Positions 45,522 to 53,444 of a stretch of 64,000 nt of DNA are shown here, piece after piece. Below the pieces are notes generated by a model that made no database searches, had not been told where the DNA came from, and saw nothing but the letters and a program-made list of their open reading frames with translations. The first letter of the stretch is position 1. Each line of letters starts with the position of its first letter. This DNA is from Myxococcaceae bacterium (GTDB taxonomy: Bacteria; Myxococcota; Myxococcia; Myxococcales; Myxococcaceae): assembly GCA_016793095.1 (NCBI GenBank), contig JAEUJQ010000032.1, forward strand, positions 62,001-126,000, given 5' to 3'. Made by a program: the position numbers and the translations under genes.

Positions 45522-46376
45522 ATGTGCGCCCTGCTCCTGTTGCTCGCCCTGTCGGCCACGCCGCTCGAGACCGCTCAGGCCCACCTGAAGGCGGGGAAGC
45601 TCGACGACGTGCTGTTCGCCCTCGACGGCCAGACCTTCACCGGCGACGACAAGCCGAAGGCCGCCGCGCTGCTCGGTGACGCCGCGAAGGCCGCGTTCGC
45701 GAAGAAGGACGACCTGCTCGCGCTGCAGTTCTCGCAGATGGCCCTCAAGCTCGACCCGAAGCAGCCCGCCGCGCTCGAGACCTCGGCCCGCAGCGCCTGG
45801 GCCCAGCAGCAGTTCGAGACGGCCGAGCGCGCCACCGACACGTGGATCGAGGTGCAACCCGACAACGGCCAGGCCCGCCTGCTGCGCGCCCAGCTCGCCG
45901 TCGACAACGCCGACTGGCAGCTCGCCCTCGATCAGCTCGAGAAGGCGAAGCTGTCGGGCGCCGACGCGAAGAAGGCCCAGGCGCTCAAGGCGAAGGCCAT
46001 GAAGGAGCTCTCGGACAAGAGGTCGAGCCAGTCGGCCATCGCCGCCCTCGAGAAGCAGATCGCCGAGGCCGCCAGAGGGCGAAGCGCCGGCAGCGACCGC
46101 GCCCCCGCGCGCCCATACGTCAACCCCAACACCAGCGACGTCATCATCTACGTCACCTCGTGGTGCGGCTACTGCCGGAAGGCGAAGGCGCTGCTGACGG
46201 CGCGGAAGGTCTTCTTCACCGAGAAGGACATCGAGAAAGACCCTGAGGCCTCGAAGGAGCTGGCGCTCAAAGCAGCGGCCGCCGGGGTGAAGCCGCAGGG
46301 AGTGCCCGTGCTCGACGTGAAGGGCAGGCTCATCCTCGGGTTCGATCAGGGCGCGATCGAAGAGGCGATTCGCTGA
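45522..46376 (+). CDS. exported TPR-glutaredoxin fusion
   Basis: 284 residues from ATG 45522. The N-terminus is a signal peptide (CALLLLLALSATPLETAQA). Residues 20-170 are TPR-like helical pairs (DDLLALQFSQMALKLDPKQPAALE, NGQARLLRAQLAVDNADWQLALDQL). After a basic linker, residues 205-284 are a glutaredoxin: VIIYVTSWCGYCRKAKALL with the CGYC active site, the cis-proline in GVPVLDVKG, and GFDQGAIEEAI. Thiol-disulfide exchange in the periplasm, aimed at partners held by the TPR, is a reasonable inference. Glutaredoxins are usually cytoplasmic and lone, so the fusion is unusual. Confidence 0.8.
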   Translation: MCALLLLLALSATPLETAQAHLKAGKLDDVLFALDGQTFTGDDKPKAAALLGDAAKAAFAKKDDLLALQFSQMALKLDPKQPAALETSARSAWAQQQFETAERATDTWIEVQPDNGQARLLRAQLAVDNADWQLALDQLEKAKLSGADAKKAQALKAKAMKELSDKRSSQSAIAALEKQIAEAARGRSAGSDRAPARPYVNPNTSDVIIYVTSWCGYCRKAKALLTARKVFFTEKDIEKDPEASKELALKAAAAGVKPQGVPVLDVKGRLILGFDQGAIEEAIR

Positions 46377-46380
46377 CCGG

Positions 46381-47292
46381 TCAGCGGGGCAGGTGTGGGG
46401 CGTCGGGGTTGGTCGCCGGCTCTGGCACGGCCTGCAGCATCGCCGCGTCAGCCGAGCGCAGGGCCTGAGTCCCCTCGAACCCCCGGAAGGCCACCGTGCG
46501 GCCGGGGCGGAGCTGTGAGAGCTCGAACAGCTCGTGCCAGGCCGAGAGCACCTCGGGGCTCCGCTTGAGCGCCGTGAGGGCCTGACCGATGGCGAGCGGG
46601 TACTGGGCGCGGGCCTCGGCGACCAGCGTGGCCACCTCACGCGTCGTGTCTGCTTCGAGCTGAGCGACCTCGAGCCGACCGGTCGCTTCGATCTCGGCGG
46701 TGGCGCGCTCGAGCCGCGCCGCGATGGCGTTCGACAGCTCGCTCGCGACCTCGGGTAGCAGCTCGATCTGCTGGATGAAGGCGCTGTCGATGGACAGGCC
46801 CCAGCGCTCGGCTTCGCGGGCGATGTCCGCGCGCAGGCGCTCCCCGAGCTCCTGGCGGTCCTGCAGCACCTGCTGGAAGTCGCTCTTCCCGAGAATCGAC
46901 AGGGCCGCGTGCGCCACCACGCTCTCGAGCGCCTTGTTCCAGTCCGTGACCGCGAACTGCGACTTCACCGAGTCGATGAGGTGCAGCTCGACCCACAGAT
47001 CCACCAGCATCGTGGTGCCGCGGCTGTCGTTGACGTGAATGCCCTTGTACGAGCGGAAGTCTCGCGCCTTCGAGACGTGGAGCACCTGCACCCAGGGCAG
47101 GAGCTTCGAAGGCACGACGTGCAGCCCGGGCCGCGAGAGCTTGCCGACGAAGCGACCGAAGACGGTCACGAGCGCGACCTGCTTGTCATCGACGCTCACC
47201 GTCATCGCGTCGAACAGCTTCGTCACCAACCAGACGCTCCCGACGCCGCCGGCCAGGCCCCCCAGCAGCTGCAGCCAGTCTTGCGCCGTCAT
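46381..47292 (-). CDS. SPFH/Band-7 membrane protein 2
   Basis: 303 residues. A membrane helix (LLGGLAGGVGSVWLVTKLF) is followed by the SPFH core: VTVFGRFVGKLSRPGLHVVP, VDLWVELHLIDSVKSQFAV, and ALSILGKSDFQQVLQDRQELGERLRADI. Then comes an Ala/Glu-rich coiled coil (AIAARLERATAEIEATGRLEVAQLEADTTREV). This is the stomatin/prohibitin/HflK-type order. Such proteins form rings that corral membrane partners. It overlaps the end of the other SPFH gene by 4 nt (ATGA), so the pair likely hetero-oligomerises like HflK/HflC. The glutaredoxin fusion ends 4 nt away on the other strand. Confidence 0.85.
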   Translation of the reverse strand: MTAQDWLQLLGGLAGGVGSVWLVTKLFDAMTVSVDDKQVALVTVFGRFVGKLSRPGLHVVPSKLLPWVQVLHVSKARDFRSYKGIHVNDSRGTTMLVDLWVELHLIDSVKSQFAVTDWNKALESVVAHAALSILGKSDFQQVLQDRQELGERLRADIAREAERWGLSIDSAFIQQIELLPEVASELSNAIAARLERATAEIEATGRLEVAQLEADTTREVATLVAEARAQYPLAIGQALTALKRSPEVLSAWHELFELSQLRPGRTVAFRGFEGTQALRSADAAMLQAVPEPATNPDAPHLPR

Positions 47293-48170
47293 CGCCCCTC
47301 CCCGTCGTTCACGTAGAGCAGCCGCGACTCGGCGAGCACCTCGGCCTTGCGCCGTCGCACGTAGTCCTGCAGCACGCCCTGTTGGTGCAGCGTCGTCAGG
47401 GCCTTGCCGAGCGTCTCGAGCTCGTCGGCCGCGGCGGTCGCGCGCGCCCTGGCGATGGAGACGCCCTGGCGCGCCTCGAGCACCCGCTGGCGGCAGTCGC
47501 TCTCGGCGCGGTAGTGGTGCGCCTCGGCAGCCGACCGCGCCTGCATCACCGCGTTGAGCGCGTCGCGCAGCTCGTCAGGCGGCAGGATGTCGGTGAGATC
47601 GACGGCCTTGAACTCGATGCCGTGCTCGTCGCCGATGCGGGCCTTGCAGAAGTCGGCGATACGGGACGAGAGCAGCCCGCGCTCCCGGCGGATGAGCGCG
47701 TAGCTGCCCGCCTCCTCCGGCAGGGCGTTGGAGACCGAGTGTTGAGCGGGCACGGGCGCCGCCTGCACGTTCGCCAGCTCGTTGCGGAGCAGGCAGGTGA
47801 AGAGCGTCGAGACGTGCTCGAGGGGGTGCTGGAGCCCGAAGAGGAACTCTTCGAGCATCGCCCGGTTCGGCTGGTAACGCAGCGCCGCGTCGAGGCGCAG
47901 CGCAGTGCCGTCGGCGGCCATCGTTCGAATGGCGCCCTCGCCCGCGAGCTCGATGGTCTGCTCCATCATCGAGACGAGCACCACGTGCTGCCACGGCCAC
48001 TTCACCAGGAGCCCGGGCGGCCGGGTCTTGAGCGCGCCGCCCGGCTCGCGCTCCGCCGCGCCGAACGAGGTGAGCACCGCGATGTGCCCCTCGGGTACCC
48101 GCACGCTCGCGGCGCGCAGGCTCCACAGCAGGGCCGCCACCACGCCGAGGATGAGTCCTGTGCTGATCAT
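47289..48170 (-). CDS. SPFH/Band-7 membrane protein 1
   Basis: 293 residues with an N-terminal membrane helix (LILGVVAALLWSL). The SPFH part includes VPEGHIAVLTSFGAAEREPG, PGLLVKWPWQHVVLVSM, ADGTALRLDAALRYQ and ARIGDEHGIEFKAVDLTDILPPDELRDALNAVMQA, followed by a coiled coil with many alanines. It begins 13 nt after the SulP-carbonic anhydrase gene, with GGAG before the ATG, so it is very likely in that operon. A scaffold or stability role for the transporter is inferred from context, as stomatins bind anion and glucose carriers in animal cells. It is not an FtsH-linked HflC by position. Confidence 0.85.
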   Translation of the reverse strand: MISTGLILGVVAALLWSLRAASVRVPEGHIAVLTSFGAAEREPGGALKTRPPGLLVKWPWQHVVLVSMMEQTIELAGEGAIRTMAADGTALRLDAALRYQPNRAMLEEFLFGLQHPLEHVSTLFTCLLRNELANVQAAPVPAQHSVSNALPEEAGSYALIRRERGLLSSRIADFCKARIGDEHGIEFKAVDLTDILPPDELRDALNAVMQARSAAEAHHYRAESDCRQRVLEARQGVSIARARATAAADELETLGKALTTLHQQGVLQDYVRRRKAEVLAESRLLYVNDGEGR

Positions 48171-48183
48171 GTGTGCTCCTGCC

Positions 48184-50277
48184 TCAGAACCGCTCGCCGG
48201 TGGCTACCGACCACCGCTCGTCCCAGACCGCGCCCGGCCGGTCAGTCCCGCCCGGCAGCCGTCGCCCGTTCGCGAGGGCCGCGCGGTACGCCGCCGCGAG
48301 CCCCCGGTTCACGTCCACGACGTCTTCGTTGAAGTGGTGCTGCGCCTCGCTCACCTCGGGGAGGGCGTCGACCTTGTCGGGCGAGTCCACGATGGTGCCG
48401 TGGGGCACGAAGCGCCCGTCTGGCACCGTGACGCCCACCACGACGGCGCCGATGCCGATGAAGCACTGGTTGCCGACCACCGAGTCGTGGACCACCGCCT
48501 TGAAGCCGATGAACGTGTCATCGCCCACGAAGCAGGGCCCGTGCACGAGCGCGTCGTGCGCCATCGACACGTTGCGACCGATGTAGATGGCCCAGCGCTC
48601 GCCGGCGACCTCGACGTGCTTCTCCTTCAGCGCGTGCAGCACCACCCCGTCTTGAATGTTGGAGTTGTCGCCGATGAAGAACGGCGTGCCCTCGTCCGCG
48701 CGCACCGACGAGCCGGCCGCGATGTGCACGTGGTTCCCCAACACCACGTTGCCAATGACCGACGCCTGCGGGTGCACGTAGGCGGTGGGGGCGATGCGCG
48801 GCCGATGGCGTACGTGCGAGAGCCACGCCGCCGCCGACGCCGGAGCTTCGCCGTGGGGCCGGCGGGCGAGCGCGTCTTCCTTCTTCACCACCGCGCGGAT
48901 GCCGGGCTTGAGCTCCTCTTCGATGAGCCGCTGCTCGATGTCCTCGCCGCGATGGAGGAACCTGGAGACCGCGTGCACGCACAGGCCAGCGACGAGGCCT
49001 GCCATGAGGTGGCCCGACACCGTGCCTGCGGCGCTCAGGACGAAGGCGGTGGCCTCGAGCTTCGACTCGCGCGCCAGCTTGAAGAGCGTGCCCACCTCGA
49101 TGAGGCGCACCCCCACGACGCACAACAGCCCCGCCAGCGCCGCGAGCGGCGTCTTCGCGATCTCGGTCGACAGGAGCAGCACGGCCCCGCCCAGCGCGAC
49201 GCCGTGGAGCATCGCCGCGAGCCGCGTCTGCCCACCCGCCTGCACGTTCACTCCCGAGCGCACCACCACGCCGGACACGGGCATGCCCTGCAGCAGGCCC
49301 ACCACGGTGTTGGCCACGCCCTGCCCGAAGAGCTCGAGGGACGGGTGGTGCCTCGGCCGCTCTGGCGTCATGCGGTCGATGGCGCTCGCGGAGAGCAACG
49401 ACTCCACCGCCGCCAGGAGCCCCAGCGGCAACGTCGCCAGGAACAGGTCGAGCCACTGGTCGTCCGGCACGACGGGCAGGCTCAGCCCCGGCAGCCGGTC
49501 AGGCACCGCGCCCACGCGGGTGATGTCCCACCCCAGGTAGTTCGAGACGAAGGTGACCGCGGCGACCGCGACGAGCGCGCCGGGGAACCGCTTGAACTGC
49601 CGGGTGCCCACGACGAACAGCGCGACGAAGAGGCCAGAGACGGCCGCGAGCCACTCGACCTCCTTCAGCCACTCGGGGCGGTGCATCATCGCGGCGAGCT
49701 GAGAGACGCGGTAGTCGAAGCCGAGCAGCTCGGGGATCTGCGCGTCGAGCAGCTTGAGGCCCACGCCGGTGGTGAAGCCCGCCAGCACGCTCTCGGGAAC
49801 GAAGCGCGCGAGGCGCCCCGCCTTCGAGAGCGCGAGAATGAGCTGCAGCAACCCGATCATGAGCGTCGCCGCCGCGACGCCCGTCGGCCCGAAGCGCACC
49901 GCAACCGCCAGGACCATCACCTGCAAAGCCGCCGCGGGTCCCGTCACCTGCAGCGCAGCACCGCCGAACGCGGCCGCCAGAATGCCACCCGCCGCGCCAG
50001 CCACCAGGCCCGCGCTCGCCGGCATGCCCGAGGCGATCGCGAGCGCCAGGTTGAGCGGCAGGGCCACCGCGCCGATGGTCAGCGCCGAGAGGGCGTCGGG
50101 CACCAGCGACTTCCCCGACAGCACCTGGCGCCACCCGTCAGCCCAGGTGCGACCCATCTCCTTCCACTCGGACACGAAGGCCTCGAGGGTCGGTCCTCCG
50201 CCTGACCTGCGTTGTTCGCGCTGGATCGCCATGGGCCCCGGCCGCAGGTTCGACCATGATTCGAGAGTCTCGATCAT
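48184..50277 (-). CDS. SulP anion transporter fused to gamma-carbonic anhydrase
   Basis: 697 residues. Residues 55-440 are a SulP/SLC26 carrier: SGMPASAGLVAGAAGGILAA, LQVTGPAAALQVMV, LLGFDYR, and NTVVGLLQGMPVSGVVVRSG. No STAS domain follows. Instead residues 495-660 are a left-handed beta-helix with the gamma-carbonic anhydrase set: R526, D528, E529, N540, Q542 and zinc ligands H548, H574 and H579 (QDGVVLHAL, NVSMAHDALVHG). The acidic proton-shuttle loop of archaeal Cam is missing; K551 stands at the shuttle glutamate. The inferred role is uptake of bicarbonate coupled to interconversion with CO2 on the cytoplasmic face. ATG 50277 was kept; ATG 50232 is a possible alternative because a palindrome covers the first start. 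Confidence 0.88.
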   Translation of the reverse strand: MIETLESWSNLRPGPMAIQREQRRSGGGPTLEAFVSEWKEMGRTWADGWRQVLSGKSLVPDALSALTIGAVALPLNLALAIASGMPASAGLVAGAAGGILAAAFGGAALQVTGPAAALQVMVLAVAVRFGPTGVAAATLMIGLLQLILALSKAGRLARFVPESVLAGFTTGVGLKLLDAQIPELLGFDYRVSQLAAMMHRPEWLKEVEWLAAVSGLFVALFVVGTRQFKRFPGALVAVAAVTFVSNYLGWDITRVGAVPDRLPGLSLPVVPDDQWLDLFLATLPLGLLAAVESLLSASAIDRMTPERPRHHPSLELFGQGVANTVVGLLQGMPVSGVVVRSGVNVQAGGQTRLAAMLHGVALGGAVLLLSTEIAKTPLAALAGLLCVVGVRLIEVGTLFKLARESKLEATAFVLSAAGTVSGHLMAGLVAGLCVHAVSRFLHRGEDIEQRLIEEELKPGIRAVVKKEDALARRPHGEAPASAAAWLSHVRHRPRIAPTAYVHPQASVIGNVVLGNHVHIAAGSSVRADEGTPFFIGDNSNIQDGVVLHALKEKHVEVAGERWAIYIGRNVSMAHDALVHGPCFVGDDTFIGFKAVVHDSVVGNQCFIGIGAVVVGVTVPDGRFVPHGTIVDSPDKVDALPEVSEAQHHFNEDVVDVNRGLAAAYRAALANGRRLPGGTDRPGAVWDERWSVATGERF
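50256..50277 (-). promoter_or_regulatory. palindrome over the SulP-CA start codon
   Basis: On the minus strand ATGATCGAGA and TCTCGA-A-TCAT flank a single central C, making 10-bp arms with one bulged base. It includes the first eight codons. As RNA it would hide the start; as DNA it could be an operator for a start at 50232. Confidence 0.4.
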
Positions 50278-50512
50278 TTCTAAATTCAGGAATCAACTCT
50301 TCGACCCAGCCTACTGGTTCGACGCGGCACGCCATCGTCACGCGGGGGCTGCTGATCAGGAACTCGACAACGGGCTGATCCTGAGCGATACCCCGGTGCA
50401 TCGGTGGAGCGCATGCCCGCTTGTCGCGGCGCAGGGTGCGGGGGGTTTCTCGGCACTCTGCTGCGCTTCCCCGGTAGCTGATTCCCCCAACCGGCCTCTC
50501 TCGCAGACAGCG

Positions 50513-50518
50513 TAGGCT
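50513..50518 (+). promoter_or_regulatory. candidate -10 element, leaderless-type
   Basis: TAGGCT ends 8 nt before the ATG at 50527, at the far end of the 249-bp divergent gap. That gap otherwise holds three CTGAT-containing short motifs (50352, 50376 and 50479 areas), one a CTGATCAG palindrome. Confidence 0.45.
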
Positions 50519-50526
50519 GGGCCGTC

Positions 50527-52035
50527 ATGCCAGCCCCTGCAGAGCGCCCCCGGTTCCTGCGAGATCTCGACACCCTCATCCGCGCCCGCTACCCGCTCCT
50601 CTACCTGGTGAGCTGGGAGGAGCAGCGGGTGGACGCGCTCCTGGCCGAGCTCGCGCGCACCCATGGGAAGGACCTGCTCGAGTGGACCGCGACGCGGGGC
50701 CTGCGGGCGTTGACCGGCACCCTGAAGACGCCGCCGGAAGAGACGGTCGAGCCCGCGCGGGCCGTGGTGGCCATCGCGAAGCTCACCACGCCGGCGCTGG
50801 TGGTGCTGAAGGACTTTCACCGGCACCTCGACGATCCGGTGACGGTCCGGGCGCTGCGGGAGCTGGGCTTCCACCTCAAGACCCAGTTCACCACCGCCAT
50901 CGTGGTGGCGCCGTCGCTGAAGCTGCCCGACGAGCTCGAGAAGGACGTGTCGGTCATCGACGTGCCCCTGCCCTCGAAGGCCGACCTGCTCGACCTGCTC
51001 AAGGACATCGCCCGCGTGGTGACGAAGAACAAGCGCGCCACCGTCGAGCTCAACCGGGAGCAGGCCGACGCGCTGGTGAGCGCTGCGCACGGGCTGACGC
51101 TCGCCGAAGCCGAGAACGCCTTCGCCAAGGCCATCGCGCAGGACAACCGGCTCGACTCGAGCGACGTGAAGCTGCTGCTCGACGAGAAGAGCCAGGTCGT
51201 GCGGAAGAACGGGCTGCTCGAGTACTACGCGACCGACCAGTCCCTCGCTGACATCGGCGGGCTGGGCTCGCTCAAGCGCTGGCTCGATCGCCGCAAAGAC
51301 GCCTTCTCGGAGGACGCGCGCGCGTTCGGCCTGCCGGAGCCGAAGGGCGTGCTGCTGCTGGGCGTGCAGGGCTGCGGCAAGTCGCTCACCGCGAGGTCCA
51401 TCGCGACGTCGTGGCGGCTGCCCCTGGTGCGCCTCGACATGGGGCGGATCTACTCGGGCATCATCGGCTCATCGGAGGAGAACCTGCGCCGCGCGATCCG
51501 CGTGGTGGAGTCGCTCGCGCCGGTGGTGCTGTGGGTGGATGAGATCGAGAAGGGCCTCGCCGGCGCCGGTGGCGGCGCCAACGACAGTGGGGTGTCGGCG
51601 CGCGTCTTCGGCACGCTGCTCACCTGGCTTCAGGAGAAGACGGCGCCTGTCTTCGTGGTGGCGACGGCCAACCGCATCGACTCCATGCCGCCCGAGCTGC
51701 TGCGCAAGGGCCGCTTCGACGAGATCTTCTTCATCGACCTGCCGACGAAGGCCGAGCGGCAGGAGATCCTCTCCATTCAGCTCTCGAGGCGCGGGCGCAG
51801 CCCGGCCGACTTCCCCCTCGCCGCCCTCGCCCAGGCCACCGAGCAGTTCAGCGGCGCCGAGCTCGAGCAGGTCGTGGTGAGCGGCATGTACGAGGCCTTC
51901 GCCGACCGGGTGCAGCTCGAGGCGAAGCACCTCGAGGCGGCCGTCAAGGAGACGCTGCCCCTCGCGGTGACGATGGCGGAAGACGTCGATCGCCTGCGAC
52001 AATGGGCGAAGCACCGCACCCGGTCCGCGTCGTGA
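50527..52035 (+). CDS. Ycf46-family AAA+ ATPase
   Basis: 502 residues. The N-terminal 230 residues form the Ycf46-specific domain ([23 protein letters not shown] at 17-39). The AAA+ core has Walker A GVQGCGKS (K285), Walker [12 protein letters not shown] (D338, E339), then [26 protein letters not shown] and [15 protein letters not shown], and a lid with FSGAELEQ. These phrases match algal and cyanobacterial Ycf46. As I recall, Ycf46 is linked to inorganic-carbon use in Synechocystis. Here it faces the SulP-carbonic anhydrase gene across 249 bp, which fits such a role in a non-phototroph. Confidence 0.9.
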   Translation: MPAPAERPRFLRDLDTLIRARYPLLYLVSWEEQRVDALLAELARTHGKDLLEWTATRGLRALTGTLKTPPEETVEPARAVVAIAKLTTPALVVLKDFHRHLDDPVTVRALRELGFHLKTQFTTAIVVAPSLKLPDELEKDVSVIDVPLPSKADLLDLLKDIARVVTKNKRATVELNREQADALVSAAHGLTLAEAENAFAKAIAQDNRLDSSDVKLLLDEKSQVVRKNGLLEYYATDQSLADIGGLGSLKRWLDRRKDAFSEDARAFGLPEPKGVLLLGVQGCGKSLTARSIATSWRLPLVRLDMGRIYSGIIGSSEENLRRAIRVVESLAPVVLWVDEIEKGLAGAGGGANDSGVSARVFGTLLTWLQEKTAPVFVVATANRIDSMPPELLRKGRFDEIFFIDLPTKAERQEILSIQLSRRGRSPADFPLAALAQATEQFSGAELEQVVVSGMYEAFADRVQLEAKHLEAAVKETLPLAVTMAEDVDRLRQWAKHRTRSAS

Positions 52036-52036
52036 C

Positions 52037-52726
52037 ATGAGCCGCTCCTCACGCTTCGACAAGCTCGAGAACGAACGAGCGCCCAGGGAGGGTGAGGAGC
52101 GGCCGCTGGTCGCCGAGGAGCGCTTCGCGGAGGCGCCCGGACCTTCGACGAGGGCCGTCGAGCACGCGCCGGCGATGGAGGCCGCGCTCGAGGCCTCACC
52201 GTCGTCTCCCGATGCGACAGCCCCCCAGCTCAAGCGCTTCGAGACCGACGGCGCCAACCACCTGTCGCTCGACACCGACGAGCTGGTGCGCCTGCCCTTC
52301 CGCCGCTGCCCCGAGTGTGAGCGCGACTCGAGCAAGTTCGACCACACCTGCATCTTCTGCCACGCGTCTCTCGAGACGCCGGCGGCGCGCGAGCTGAACC
52401 TGTCGATCCTCGCGAGCTACGACAGCGAGAGGGCGAAGGCGCAACAACAGGCCGTCGCCGAGCACCAGGCGAACATCAAGCAGCTCGTGGAAGACGAGTT
52501 CAAGAAGCAGCTCGAGGCGCAGACGGAGGCCGAGGGGAAGACGCGGCGCCTGGGGCGGCTCGGCCTCGTCGTCATCGCGGTGGGCTGCTTCGTCGTCGCG
52601 GTGTGGGCCCGCTCCTTCTGTGTCTCGCTCACGCTGGTGACCACGGCGGTGGCGTTGATCGTCTTCGCGCTGCCGCACGAGGCCCGGGCCGTGCTGGGCA
52701 CGCACGTGCGCTGGCGCCGCTTCTGA
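52037..52726 (+). CDS. zinc-ribbon membrane protein, unknown
   Basis: 229 residues starting one base after the Ycf46 stop, so probably co-translated. The first 85 residues are charged and disordered. A zinc ribbon follows: RRCPECERDSSKFDHTCIFCHASL, with two C-x2-C pairs. A coiled coil (AKAQQQAVAEHQANIKQLVEDEFKKQLEAQTEAEG) leads to two membrane helices at about 178-215 (LGLVVIAVGCFVVAVW and VSLTLVTTAVALIVFAL). The likely orientation is ribbon and coil in the cytoplasm. It could be a membrane anchor for the ATPase. No family recognised. Confidence 0.7.
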   Translation: MSRSSRFDKLENERAPREGEERPLVAEERFAEAPGPSTRAVEHAPAMEAALEASPSSPDATAPQLKRFETDGANHLSLDTDELVRLPFRRCPECERDSSKFDHTCIFCHASLETPAARELNLSILASYDSERAKAQQQAVAEHQANIKQLVEDEFKKQLEAQTEAEGKTRRLGRLGLVVIAVGCFVVAVWARSFCVSLTLVTTAVALIVFALPHEARAVLGTHVRWRRF

Positions 52727-52738
52727 GCGGCTCGCGAC

Positions 52739-53419
52739 TCAGAGCTCAGGCAACCGGCCGTCGAGGACGATGCGGCGCTCGAGGACGCCCTCGAACGGCT
52801 TGCGCCTCGCGATGAGGTGCAGCCGCTCGCACTCTGCCCAGACCAGCGGGCCGAGGAGCTGCCAGTTCGGCGGGTCGACGACGGTGAGCCGCAGCTGGCC
52901 GAGCGTGAAGCCCATCGGCGCGGCGCCCTTCGCCGGCGTCACTGCCTCGACTGCGCGAGGAAGGGCGCTCCGCAGCGCCGCGACGAACCGGGGCTCGAGC
53001 TTCGTGTCGGCGGTAGGCCCGATGAGAATCGCGAAGCCGTCGGTGTGGGTGCGGACGATCTTCGCCCGGGGCACGAGCTCTTTCATCGTCGCCACCATCG
53101 CCTTGAGCGCGAGGTCACCAGCGGGAAAGCCGTGGTGCATGTTGAAGACGGTGAGCTCGCGCGGGTCGATGACGATCGCCTCGAGCACCCAGCCGTCGGC
53201 GTGGCCGTGCGTGGACAGGTCGTACTCCTCCTTGAGGAGGGTGCCCTGATTGAGCGCCAGCGCCTGGAACGCGCCGGTCGGGTCCGGGTGGCCAGCGCGG
53301 TGCAGCTCGGCGTCGACGAGCTGATCGACGAGCCACGTGGGGGCGTCGGGCCGGCCGGCGGCACGCGGGAAGAGGTGCCGCAGGGCGCGTTCGCTCTGCT
53401 CTGAGATGGTGAAGGACAT
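52739..53419 (-). CDS. degenerate GGDEF-domain protein
   Basis: 226 residues. The segment ELTVFNMHHGFPAGDLALKAMVATMKELVPRAKIVRTHTDGFAILIG follows the helix-strand-strand order of diguanylate cyclases: F-N--HG at the Mg/GTP half, GD-ALK-M, and then the signature loop. The loop reads THTDGF (residues 124-129) in place of GGDEF, so both metal-binding acidic residues at the right positions are lost. It is probably inactive and may bind GTP or c-di-GMP as a receptor. No membrane or receiver domain precedes it. The lone PilZ protein lies 5 kb away. Confidence 0.65.
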   Translation of the reverse strand: MSFTISEQSERALRHLFPRAAGRPDAPTWLVDQLVDAELHRAGHPDPTGAFQALALNQGTLLKEEYDLSTHGHADGWVLEAIVIDPRELTVFNMHHGFPAGDLALKAMVATMKELVPRAKIVRTHTDGFAILIGPTADTKLEPRFVAALRSALPRAVEAVTPAKGAAPMGFTLGQLRLTVVDPPNWQLLGPLVWAECERLHLIARRKPFEGVLERRIVLDGRLPEL

Positions 53420-53427
53420 GACGCGCT

Positions 53428-53433
53428 CGTCTA
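53428..53433 (-). promoter_or_regulatory. candidate -10 element, leaderless-type
   Basis: On the minus strand TAGACG ends 8 nt before the ATG at 53419, in the 25-bp gap after the lipoprotein gene. The last base departs from TANNNT. Confidence 0.3.
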
Positions 53434-53444
53434 CACCGCAACCA

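Noticed and set aside
50278-50526. A small gene in the 249-bp divergent gap
   Set aside because: Open frames there are short, lack a binding site or codon bias, and the segment is relatively AT-rich near 50280, as expected of a promoter region.
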